Source of the DNA: a virus
Strand: one strand, 5' to 3'
Length of the DNA stretch: 31,294 nucleotides
IMG/VR virus record: IMGVR_UViG_3300032282_002440
Span: 1-31,294 of that record
Shown one piece after another: positions 17,091-24,102 of this stretch. The position numbers and the translations under genes are program-made. The notes beneath the pieces are model-generated. The model was not told the DNA's origin. It searched no databases and saw nothing but the letters and a program-made list of their open reading frames with translations. The first letter of the stretch is position 1. Each line of letters opens with the position of its first letter.

Positions 17091-18221
17091 TCAGACGCCC
17101 ACTACCACAGTGCTATAGTAGAGTCCACCACTATGAGCAACAGTAAAGTCGTTGAAGTTCTGATAACTATAAGTCATTGTCACATTGCCTCCACCAGTAT
17201 CACCACCAGTATAGTTAACACTGGTTAGTTTATTCCTGGAGCCAAGACCAATTCTTGTACCTTCGCAGGTTTCAAGGAAAATAGTCTCGTTAAGAAGATT
17301 AAATCTATTGGCACAAGCGGCAGTCGAATCATTAGCAACAGACTTATTAGCTTCTGTGCCAGTATAGTAACCCTGGGCTGTGGCATTGACCCACTCACCA
17401 CTTACTGACATAACTTCAAATTCACTTGTTACTTCAACTGGGAAGTTAACATAGCGATGGTATGGTTGTCTTGTGCCAATCTCATACATGCTTTCACGAC
17501 CAAGATCACAACTAACTGTGATATTTTGGAAATGCACAGAGAAACCGTCTGTAGTATTCACAAGATCATTTGTACCACTGCTGCTGATACCCGGAATCTG
17601 CTTGGGGAATCTGCAATTACCCATTGTGAGATGCTGTCTACGATTCACGCCTTGAATAGCAACTGGACTATCATTATTATTGGTAAATGAACCAGTAATA
17701 GCTGTGGTGGCCCAAATTTTATCATTACCAACTAATGTAACATCTTCTGTAAAATTACCATCAACAGGGAATGTATAACTAACAGAACTCACATACATAC
17801 CACTGCAACTAACAACTGCTGTGGAACCATTCTTCGCACTGGTTTGAGTGTCTGGATAGATTGCTAATTGAAGATCTGTTCGAGTGTTCGATCTACCAGC
17901 AAGATCAGCACTAGTAGCAGTCAAGCCCGACTGTAGACCTGTGCCTCTTTCTGTTGACAACACATAAAGTAGTGGATAACCATCGAGCACTTTATTAAGA
18001 GTTACTTCAATATCTGGAACATTTTCATAGTTCTGATATAGAGCTAACTGACCCATTTCATAGATTTGTTCTAGATTGAAATTTGTGCTGATACCGACTG
18101 TCTGTAAGCCATGTATCGCAACTGGTGAGCCCGTTACGCCACTTCCTGGTTGACCAGGGGAAGTAAGGCCGCTACCTAAACTGACTTGTTGAATTGCATA
18201 ATAAATACGATGATTGGGCAT
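17091..18221 (-). CDS. Major tail (tube) protein candidate (376 aa)
   Basis: The protein is Gly/Ser/Thr/Asn-rich with alternating beta-strand patterns and few Lys, as in a secreted-like structural beta protein. Its place between the connector cluster and the tail assembly genes is where the major tail tube protein is encoded. Examples of strand-like runs are GMYVSSVSYTFPVDGNF, GFSVHFQNITVSCDLG and NVTMTYSYQNFNDF. The ribosome site GGAG lies seven bases before ATG. The gene has visibly more balanced codons than its AT-rich neighbours, which fits a highly expressed virion protein. No tail sheath gene is seen in the window, so siphovirus morphology is favoured but a sheath elsewhere is not excluded. 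An adhesin-like virion protein is the alternative. Confidence 0.7.
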   Translation of the reverse strand: MPNHRIYYAIQQVSLGSGLTSPGQPGSGVTGSPVAIHGLQTVGISTNFNLEQIYEMGQLALYQNYENVPDIEVTLNKVLDGYPLLYVLSTERGTGLQSGLTATSADLAGRSNTRTDLQLAIYPDTQTSAKNGSTAVVSCSGMYVSSVSYTFPVDGNFTEDVTLVGNDKIWATTAITGSFTNNNDSPVAIQGVNRRQHLTMGNCRFPKQIPGISSSGTNDLVNTTDGFSVHFQNITVSCDLGRESMYEIGTRQPYHRYVNFPVEVTSEFEVMSVSGEWVNATAQGYYTGTEANKSVANDSTAACANRFNLLNETIFLETCEGTRIGLGSRNKLTSVNYTGGDTGGGNVTMTYSYQNFNDFTVAHSGGLYYSTVVVGV

Positions 18222-18264
18222 AATTATTCTCCACTATTTATTGTTATATGGTGAACTCGACTAG

Positions 18265-18280
18265 ATCTTATTAGTAAGAT
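18265..18280. other. Perfect 6-bp inverted repeat upstream of the tube gene
   Basis: On the plus strand ATCTTA-TTAG-TAAGAT forms a perfect hairpin with a four-base loop in the 75-bp gap between the 320-residue gene and the tube gene. No T-run follows on the minus strand, so it is not a standard terminator. It may be an mRNA stability or processing element, or chance in AT-rich DNA. Confidence 0.35.
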
Positions 18281-18296
18281 ACACAAAATCCAGAAA

Positions 18297-19259
18297 TTAT
18301 ACAGAAATTATCTCAAGCATAACCCTGGCCTCTCCTTGATGGAAGTTATGGTGGATAGAATCGATTTCTATAAAATCTACGCTTTTAATCCAACATTTTT
18401 TCCATAAATATTGACATAATAAATCAGGATACATTAATGGATTTTGTATTAAATCGCCATTTGCGTCTAATGGAAAAGCATTATCTTGAGACATTTTATT
18501 AGTGTCAAATAAAGCAATTGTCGCATCTTGTTGGGATCTTATAATATCCAGTATTTTATTACGATCATTTTTATTTTCTGCTAAAATACGAAAAGTTAAT
18601 GCTTGATCCACAATTAGAGCATTTGAACCTATTTCATATGGTCTTTGTCTTGCTCTTGGTAATGATTCTATCATAATTGCTGGTAATTGAACTCTATGAT
18701 TGCCCCCAATTGACCAATTTCCATCATTAGATCTGGAGATATCAGGATTATCAGTTTGTAAAGAAGCATATTGTATGATATTAAACCATGGACTATCGCT
18801 AGCCCTGTATGTTTGCACATATCTATAGCTATAATTAGCTTTAACTGTTGATGTAGTAGCTATTGGATTATCAAATATTACTCTTCCTAATGGATAATCG
18901 ATTGTAATATTGCCACTGCTATATGGATTAAAAGCATTATTAATATAAACACCACTTATTGAGATAGGATAATTATTCTTATAATTAACACCACTTTCCC
19001 AAACCCATTCTTTGCGAATGCCCTGCCAAACTTGACCAGCCGTATAATTGTCATCATCGGTTAGTAAAAGCGTACTGTAAGGATGAGATGATCCATGTAT
19101 GGTTCCGCTGTACGCTATCCTAGCATCAAACCAGCCGCCAATGTTTAAAAAACACCAGTCCAAATACATTTTAAAATTAGATTCTATAATATTTAGTAAT
19201 AAGTCGTCATTGATACTATTGACGCTTTTAAATGTTGTTAAATAATCACATATACTCAT
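18297..19259 (-). CDS. Connector or tail-completion structural protein, unknown family (320 aa)
   Basis: I do not recognise a named family. The N-terminal ~40 residues look helical. Residues ~40-170 are Tyr/Trp/Asn-rich with strand-like runs (KEWVWESGV, YPISISGVYIN, NITIDYPLGRVIFD, STVKANYSYRYVQTYR), which suggests a beta-sandwich. A C-terminal EARVMLEIISV strand closes the protein. The start overlaps the stop of the 212-residue gene by four bases (ATGA), indicating coupled translation. Position between connector genes and tail tube favours a neck or tail-terminator role. This is inferred from gene order. Confidence 0.7.
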   Translation of the reverse strand: MSICDYLTTFKSVNSINDDLLLNIIESNFKMYLDWCFLNIGGWFDARIAYSGTIHGSSHPYSTLLLTDDDNYTAGQVWQGIRKEWVWESGVNYKNNYPISISGVYINNAFNPYSSGNITIDYPLGRVIFDNPIATTSTVKANYSYRYVQTYRASDSPWFNIIQYASLQTDNPDISRSNDGNWSIGGNHRVQLPAIMIESLPRARQRPYEIGSNALIVDQALTFRILAENKNDRNKILDIIRSQQDATIALFDTNKMSQDNAFPLDANGDLIQNPLMYPDLLCQYLWKKCWIKSVDFIEIDSIHHNFHQGEARVMLEIISV

Positions 19260-19894
19260 ACTTTAAGTGCCTCATTTAGCATGTTTTGAATATCATCTTC
19301 AGCAGCATCTATCGCTCTGGTAATCCAGTTATCACTTATTGTGCCAGAAAATTCAGCAGGGACTTTCCAGCTATTTTGTTTGGTTTTTTTCATTACAGCA
19401 TTGCCTGTGCGTGATCTTGTGTTCGGACCAAAAATAACATCATAAGATGGTACCAGAACTCTATTTCCCTCTGTGAGTAGCCATTCTAACCAAGGTATAG
19501 TATATCCTTTAGCATCCCTCACAATTGCAAAATCAGAATAAATAACATCATCAAAATTAATTTTTATCATTTCAGCACTAAAAGTACTAATGATTTTATT
19601 ATTATGAATAGCTGGAGGATTATAAGTATATTGAATATTATTAATCCAGATATTTAGTAATCCACTAATTTTATTAGTAGCATCTGGTATTCCCAATTCT
19701 AGTCTTAGACTACCACTCGTAAGAGAACTATATTCTGGACTATTCATTATAGCATTATTAATAATTGATGGTAGATGAATCTTAATATGTGTTGTAGCGT
19801 CTTTCATATAGTCTGTGGCTGGACCCAATAATGCCATCAAAATTTGTTTATAAATAGCATCGCTACTATCTGTTAATTTAAAATTAAGACGCAT
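19256..19894 (-). CDS. Head-tail connector or tail-completion candidate (212 aa)
   Basis: The protein has a helical N-terminus, a central GSLRLELGIPD phrase and a C-terminal part with PWLEWLLTEGNRVLVPSYDV, RSRTGNAVMKK and WKVPAEFSGT followed by a helix WITRAIDAAEDDI. The order resembles tail-completion or neck proteins of the kind encoded after head-tail adaptors, but I cannot assign a family. AGGA lies seven bases before the ATG. The stop is fused to the next gene's start by ATGA. Confidence is high for coding, moderate for role. Confidence 0.7.
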   Translation of the reverse strand: MRLNFKLTDSSDAIYKQILMALLGPATDYMKDATTHIKIHLPSIINNAIMNSPEYSSLTSGSLRLELGIPDATNKISGLLNIWINNIQYTYNPPAIHNNKIISTFSAEMIKINFDDVIYSDFAIVRDAKGYTIPWLEWLLTEGNRVLVPSYDVIFGPNTRSRTGNAVMKKTKQNSWKVPAEFSGTISDNWITRAIDAAEDDIQNMLNEALKV

Positions 19895-19903
19895 AATATA
19901 GTC

Positions 19904-20416
19904 CTAACCACTATTCTTTTTCCACATTGAAACAATATAATTATTATCTCCTAAACCACAAGGAGTGGGTTCAGCAAACAATTGGAATTTTGGTAAATAG
20001 TTATTATTTGAAGGATATATGATACCCATATCTTTACATTGTCTAATAACAACTAGATCCGACTTGCTACCTATAGCTTGCACAAAACCTTCAGGATTTT
20101 GAATATTATCTGGAGTTGTAATCCATTCTTTATAATCCCAAATAATCATCATATATATAGTTTGAAAACTTTCTGAACCAAAATAACCAACACCATTACA
20201 ATATGGACACATCATACCAGTAGTAAATGGCGTTGGGCCACCAACTTTATATTTGCCTGCTGATTTTTTTAAATTAACATCATAAATACAATTTGGACAG
20301 AGATCTCTTTTTGTAACACCAAAATTTAATCTACACTCGCTAGATAATCCATTATTTGCTAGCATAGAATCTATCTGAGCGTTATAAACACTTCTTAATG
20401 CATTAAAATCAACCAT
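19904..20416 (-). CDS. Cysteine-cluster head-tail connector region protein (170 aa)
   Basis: Two CxxC knuckles are present, CPNC at 40-43 and CPYCNGVGY at 70-78. The second has the CxxCxGxG form of DnaJ-type zinc fingers. C28 could be an accessory ligand. A four-cysteine zinc site of this kind usually stabilises a small fold or mediates protein contact. Residues after ~80 are strand and helix without a known motif. AAGG lies seven bases before ATG, nine bases after the stop of the adaptor gene. Position implies a structural or assembly role in the neck. Zinc binding is inferred from the cysteines. Confidence 0.72.
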   Translation of the reverse strand: MVDFNALRSVYNAQIDSMLANNGLSSECRLNFGVTKRDLCPNCIYDVNLKKSAGKYKVGGPTPFTTGMMCPYCNGVGYFGSESFQTIYMMIIWDYKEWITTPDNIQNPEGFVQAIGSKSDLVVIRQCKDMGIIYPSNNNYLPKFQLFAEPTPCGLGDNNYIVSMWKKNSG

Positions 20417-20425
20417 AATTTTACC

Positions 20426-20956
20426 TTATGCGTAAAAGTCGTTTGTGGATGTGCTTCTGAATGCACCGCGCAATAGGTATCTTGGATCAAAGTTATTACC
20501 AACAAATGGACCAAGAACAGCTCTAACAACAGCAGTATTACCTGTTTGATATTCCATTCTCATTCTATTATAGAGTGAGCATGGGCCTTCTTCTAATAAT
20601 ACTTGATAGCCTCTTAAATTACCTTGTATAGCTAAATTAGCAGATGCTAAATTTGTTCTAATGCCTTCATTAACTGCTTTGGTTCTATAGGTACTTTCAT
20701 CAGCAATACAAGAAGCCTTTAAAACAACAAGATTAGTAAATGCATCATCAAGAGTTGCTGTGTCAGTAGGATCAGGAGTTAAACCAGATGTGGCAAAATT
20801 AATAGTATAATTTGTACTAAATTTAACATCTTGTTCAACATATCTAGCGGCTACTAATATTAGTTGCTGTAATCTGCCATCAGTATAAGTTGGTGTGGCA
20901 CTCAAATCATTAATTAAAACACGAGTCATAGTGGTCATTGTGTCTTGCCATGCCAT
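20426..20956 (-). CDS. Head-tail adaptor candidate (176 aa)
   Basis: The protein begins MAWQDTMTTMTRVLINDL, then YTDGRLQQLILVAARYVEQD, a strand pair around YTINF and a PDPTD turn, then helices including FTNLVVLKASCIADESTY. This arrangement of short helices, a beta hairpin and more helices is typical of gp6-like connector proteins that bind beneath the portal. It is the first gene after the capsid terminator. GGAG lies eight bases before ATG. Gene order supports the role; no catalytic residues are expected. Confidence 0.7.
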   Translation of the reverse strand: MAWQDTMTTMTRVLINDLSATPTYTDGRLQQLILVAARYVEQDVKFSTNYTINFATSGLTPDPTDTATLDDAFTNLVVLKASCIADESTYRTKAVNEGIRTNLASANLAIQGNLRGYQVLLEEGPCSLYNRMRMEYQTGNTAVVRAVLGPFVGNNFDPRYLLRGAFRSTSTNDFYA

Positions 20957-20996
20957 AAATTAATCTCCAGATTGTATATTTATACATACACCTAAC

Positions 20997-21023
20997 AAAA
21001 AAGGCCGGCCACTAGGCCAGCCT
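20997..21023 (-). terminator. Intrinsic terminator after the major capsid gene
   Basis: On the minus strand AGGCTGGCC-TAGT-GGCCGGCCT forms a nine-pair stem with one wobble pair, followed by six T residues. It starts 31 bases beyond the capsid stop codon. A strong terminator here limits readthrough from the highly expressed capsid gene into the connector and tail genes. Confidence 0.93.
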
Positions 21024-21054
21024 CTTTTGGTTTAACATGCTTTGTAGATCACTA

Positions 21055-22059
21055 TCAGATACTGCCGAGTAGTACTCTACGGTTATCAAGAACAGCGAAG
21101 CCCTGTTCGGCCCAACCATAGAAGCCTGCTCTCTTCTGACGATGAAGAGTATCGTCTTCGAAGATTTGAACTTCTTGACGAACTGGCATAATAAAGGAAT
21201 CGCGTCTGCGAAGATCAAGACCTAGTACAACTTCTTCCTTACCTGATGGTAGAGCACCAGATAGGGTGTTTGTGTAGAAGGTTTGATATTGCTGACTAAC
21301 ACCAAGTTCGTCACGATCATGTAGATTGATGCCGAATACACGGTTTAGTGTACCATCACCAGCAACATAGATCTCACGACGAGTGATTTCATCTACCTGA
21401 TCTAGACCCCAGTTACGAATATCTTCCATAGCTTCTGGTGAGATATAAAGATCAGTTAGCATACCACGATTCTGACTTGCAGAGTTACCACCGCCGTTAC
21501 GACGCATAACGGTCTTCATTAGACTTACTAGACGCTTGGTGAATTGACCTTGTGTGGCATCGTTATCATAAACAATGATGTTACGGTCAACGCCAGCGGC
21601 TAGTAGTGTGTGCCAGCCGTCATCGTTCATTTTCTTGACGAATTGGGCTTCGAGAACTTCCATAGCACGACCAACAACGTCCCAACGGGCATCGCGGGCA
21701 TACTTTAGAAGATAATCGATACTAGCGCCAATGTCATAGGTTGGAACCATGACGTAATCGCCTTCAACGTGACGTTGTGGAATATAACCATGGTTTGGAA
21801 TGGTATAAGCCACAAAGTCTTTTTCGGTGCCAGGAGCAACGAAGTCAAGTGGAAATTCTGGAGTGGCACTTTGAGCAAGTTGGATTGGCTCGAAAATGTC
21901 ATCAAGAATATCACCGTTCAATACACCCTTACGAAGAGGAAGCTCTAGAGCCTTTGCAAACTCGTGGTTTGCGGCCATTGCTTCTTCTTTATTTACTGAA
22001 CCAGAACGAACAAGAAGATCTGTTAATTCTGGAGTTGCTTCAAATCTATTATTGGACAT
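21055..22059 (-). CDS. Major capsid protein (334 aa)
   Basis: The protein forms the icosahedral shell. It follows portal, protease-scaffold and decoration genes, as in most tailed phages, and is followed by a strong terminator. The sequence reads as an HK97-fold type: an N-terminal acidic helix, an E-loop-like stretch around RHVEGDYVMVPTYDIGASID, a long spine helix (ARWDVVGRAMEVLEAQFVKK) and a C-terminal QEVQIFEDDTLH...GFYGWAEQGFAVLDNRR strand pair. AAGGGAG gives a strong ribosome site. Codons are visibly more GC-rich and Arg is mostly CGT/CGC here, unlike the AGA-rich neighbours. This fits selection for high expression. Confidence 0.9.
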   Translation of the reverse strand: MSNNRFEATPELTDLLVRSGSVNKEEAMAANHEFAKALELPLRKGVLNGDILDDIFEPIQLAQSATPEFPLDFVAPGTEKDFVAYTIPNHGYIPQRHVEGDYVMVPTYDIGASIDYLLKYARDARWDVVGRAMEVLEAQFVKKMNDDGWHTLLAAGVDRNIIVYDNDATQGQFTKRLVSLMKTVMRRNGGGNSASQNRGMLTDLYISPEAMEDIRNWGLDQVDEITRREIYVAGDGTLNRVFGINLHDRDELGVSQQYQTFYTNTLSGALPSGKEEVVLGLDLRRRDSFIMPVRQEVQIFEDDTLHRQKRAGFYGWAEQGFAVLDNRRVLLGSI

Positions 22060-22076
22060 ATTTTTCTCCCTTATGA

Positions 22077-22547
22077 TTATCTGATATTAATGTCTACTTT
22101 TGCATAACCGTCGGCATCTTTGGAACTCAAGAAGGTGCCTACTGGAACGAAAGCACCGCCAACATATTGACCACTAGCGGTACTTGTTAGGTTACCAGTA
22201 GCGTCATAATATGCAGGATTACCAGCAGTTGGAGTTCCAGTGATATTGTTAGTAGTAACTTGACCTCTACGGAGTAGAGTTACCTTACTACCAACCTGAA
22301 CCTCGTCTTTGTGCCAATTGATGTGCTGTCTAGTTAGGTCATAGTTAACAACATCATTTAGCAATAGACCACCTGGATTGGTGCCAGATGAAGTTGTGCT
22401 TGGATAAGCAACAACAGCCTTGGCATCATCCATACTTACGCCTGAGCCACTTGTGCTAATTACTACGATACCACCACGAGTAGCGGTTGTACCCATAAAA
22501 AATGAAATATCTGTGAATGTTTCAACGCGATCTGCTTTTAAAGCCAT
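22077..22547 (-). CDS. Capsid decoration-like protein (156 aa)
   Basis: A Gly/Thr/Val-rich beta protein lies directly before the capsid gene, the usual place for a head decoration or stabilisation protein. Typical phrases are GSKVTLLRRGQV, GTPTAGNPAYYDATGNL and PVGTFLSSKDADGYAKVDIN, similar from memory to DUF2190-type decoration proteins. I place the start at the ATG of ATGGCTTTA (22547), because the GGAG ribosome site is seven bases upstream of it. The ATG two codons earlier (22553) is only a base or so from the site. The upstream protease stop TGA overlaps this region. Confidence 0.75.
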   Translation of the reverse strand: MALKADRVETFTDISFFMGTTATRGGIVVISTSGSGVSMDDAKAVVAYPSTTSSGTNPGGLLLNDVVNYDLTRQHINWHKDEVQVGSKVTLLRRGQVTTNNITGTPTAGNPAYYDATGNLTSTASGQYVGGAFVPVGTFLSSKDADGYAKVDINIR

Positions 22548-22549
22548 GT

Positions 22550-23239
22550 TCATTCTCCCTTATTAAGTTTTTTACCTAGTCTACTATAAACAAAATCAAC
22601 TAAGGCAGCTCTTGTGCTGTGTGATTCAATTTCTGTTTCACTACCAACACTAAGATCAATGTCTTTCTCAACTTCTGCTGTTTCAAGAGCATCAGAAATT
22701 GTAGCAAATGGGTGTTGACTATCTTCTGTTTCTAGATTAGGATTAGTCTTAACTTCTGCTACCTTGACTGGTTTAACCGCAGCAACTAGTGTTGTAATAG
22801 CATCAAAAGATACATCATCAACATTCTCTAGTGTGTCGATCACATTGCTAACAACCTCAGAGTCTACTCCGCTCTGTACTAGAGCAGCAACTCTTTTCAT
22901 TTTCTTTTCTTTTTTCATTGTTTCAGCAAGCTCTTTCTTTTTTGTTTCTAGAGCAGCATAGACGTTATTAAGTTCGGTCTGCATTTTAGCCATTTCTTCA
23001 TTTTTCTTTTGAAACATGGTCTCTTGCATAGCCATTTCTTTATTTTTCTTTTGAAGCATAGCTTCCTGCATATCAAGTTCTTCTTTTTTCTTTTGAAGAT
23101 CTTCTACTTTTTTCTTAAGTTCTTCTTCATTCATTTCAGCGGTTTGTGCGCCTGGAGGAGTTGCTCCTGGATATAGCATATTCATGCCTTCTTTTTCTGT
23201 GATAGCAGCTACTTCTTGATTGTCAGTCTCTAGACTCAT
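22550..23239 (-). CDS. Candidate free scaffold protein from an internal start (229 aa)
   Basis: An in-frame ATG at 23239 (codon 282 of the protease-scaffold gene) begins MSLETDNQEV. AAAGGAG stands six bases upstream, stronger than the sites of most genes here. The product would be the coiled-coil scaffold without the protease, as in the lambda C/Nu3 arrangement. An in-frame nested product is inferred from the site and the domain border; it has not been observed. Confidence 0.6.
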   Translation of the reverse strand: MSLETDNQEVAAITEKEGMNMLYPGATPPGAQTAEMNEEELKKKVEDLQKKKEELDMQEAMLQKKNKEMAMQETMFQKKNEEMAKMQTELNNVYAALETKKKELAETMKKEKKMKRVAALVQSGVDSEVVSNVIDTLENVDDVSFDAITTLVAAVKPVKVAEVKTNPNLETEDSQHPFATISDALETAEVEKDIDLSVGSETEIESHSTRAALVDFVYSRLGKKLNKGE

Positions 23240-24082
23240 TATGTTCTCCTTTAAATTAGCTTGATTTGAAAATACACCTACTTGTGAAAAAGACTCATTT
23301 TTTTCTTTATTAAGTTCAATATTTAGTACTTGTTTATCAAAATTCATATTGTCTTTAGTAAATATAACACTATCAGGATTAGCTGGCTTGCTTACAAACC
23401 CCTTACCAGAGAATGTTATATTTCTTAATACTCTACCAATTTTATAATTTTGGTGTTCGCCAAGACCACCATATGCTCTTAAGTGTTTTGTTAAGAATGC
23501 TGTTTCTGTATTTCTTGGTAATATTTTATATTGTGCAGTTGTTTTATTAATTAATCCATAATCAAATCCACTAAAAAAGCACTCCATACTTACATATTTA
23601 TTTCCTGATTGTATTTCATTTATTAGTTGTGCAGTTCTACCTTTAAGGTCTGTATCTGTAAAACCGGTATAGATAACTGAACCTGTTAGTATATGAAATT
23701 TTTCTGGTAAATCTTCAACGGGAGTATTTTCGTCAATAATATCTCCATTTGGCATGATTGGCCAATTAGACGTAATATGACCAACTATTACCGATTCATC
23801 ATGTTCTAAATTTGTTGGTTTATCTTCTGGAGTATTTCTAGCTGCCCAAACCTCTGCTTTATCAAATATATCATCATTTTTATTCCAAGAACTTGTAACA
23901 AGAATGGATTGTGTATAATACAAATCTTTGTCTTCAATACCAGCAAGAGCCTTGATATTAATTTTTGAATGACGAGATTTTGGGGCTGGAGATTGTACTA
24001 ATTGTGAAGCATAAACTATAGAAGCTTTTGCAGATAGGACTTGTGATAGGCCATCTTCAATTTCTTGTGGATAAATTTCCAT
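22550..24082 (-). CDS. Prohead protease fused to scaffold (510 aa)
   Basis: The N-terminal ~245 residues are a prohead-type serine protease. H94 lies in NLEHDESVIVGHI and S165 in YVSMECFF, the His and Ser motif pattern of S78/U35-like phage maturation proteases. The C-terminal ~230 residues are scaffold-like: a Lys/Glu/Gln coiled coil from ~316 to ~395 with 14-15-residue near-repeats (MQEAMLQKKNKEM, MQETMFQKKNEEM), then an acidic tail ending in a basic LGKKLNKGE capsid-contact-like segment. The protein would template capsid assembly and then digest the scaffold. A strong internal ribosome site precedes M282, exactly at the domain border. It lies between the portal and decoration genes. Confidence 0.88.
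   Translation of the reverse strand: MEIYPQEIEDGLSQVLSAKASIVYASQLVQSPAPKSRHSKINIKALAGIEDKDLYYTQSILVTSSWNKNDDIFDKAEVWAARNTPEDKPTNLEHDESVIVGHITSNWPIMPNGDIIDENTPVEDLPEKFHILTGSVIYTGFTDTDLKGRTAQLINEIQSGNKYVSMECFFSGFDYGLINKTTAQYKILPRNTETAFLTKHLRAYGGLGEHQNYKIGRVLRNITFSGKGFVSKPANPDSVIFTKDNMNFDKQVLNIELNKEKNESFSQVGVFSNQANLKENIMSLETDNQEVAAITEKEGMNMLYPGATPPGAQTAEMNEEELKKKVEDLQKKKEELDMQEAMLQKKNKEMAMQETMFQKKNEEMAKMQTELNNVYAALETKKKELAETMKKEKKMKRVAALVQSGVDSEVVSNVIDTLENVDDVSFDAITTLVAAVKPVKVAEVKTNPNLETEDSQHPFATISDALETAEVEKDIDLSVGSETEIESHSTRAALVDFVYSRLGKKLNKGE
23239..23252 (-). promoter_or_regulatory. Internal ribosome binding site for scaffold
   Basis: The minus strand reads AAAGGAGAACATA followed by ATG. Spacing from AGGAG to ATG is six bases, which is near optimal. 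The site lies in the linker between the protease and the coiled coil, where a chance strong site would be unlikely to coincide with the domain boundary. Confidence 0.7.
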
Positions 24083-24102
24083 AATTTGCCTTCTTAAAAG
24101 TG

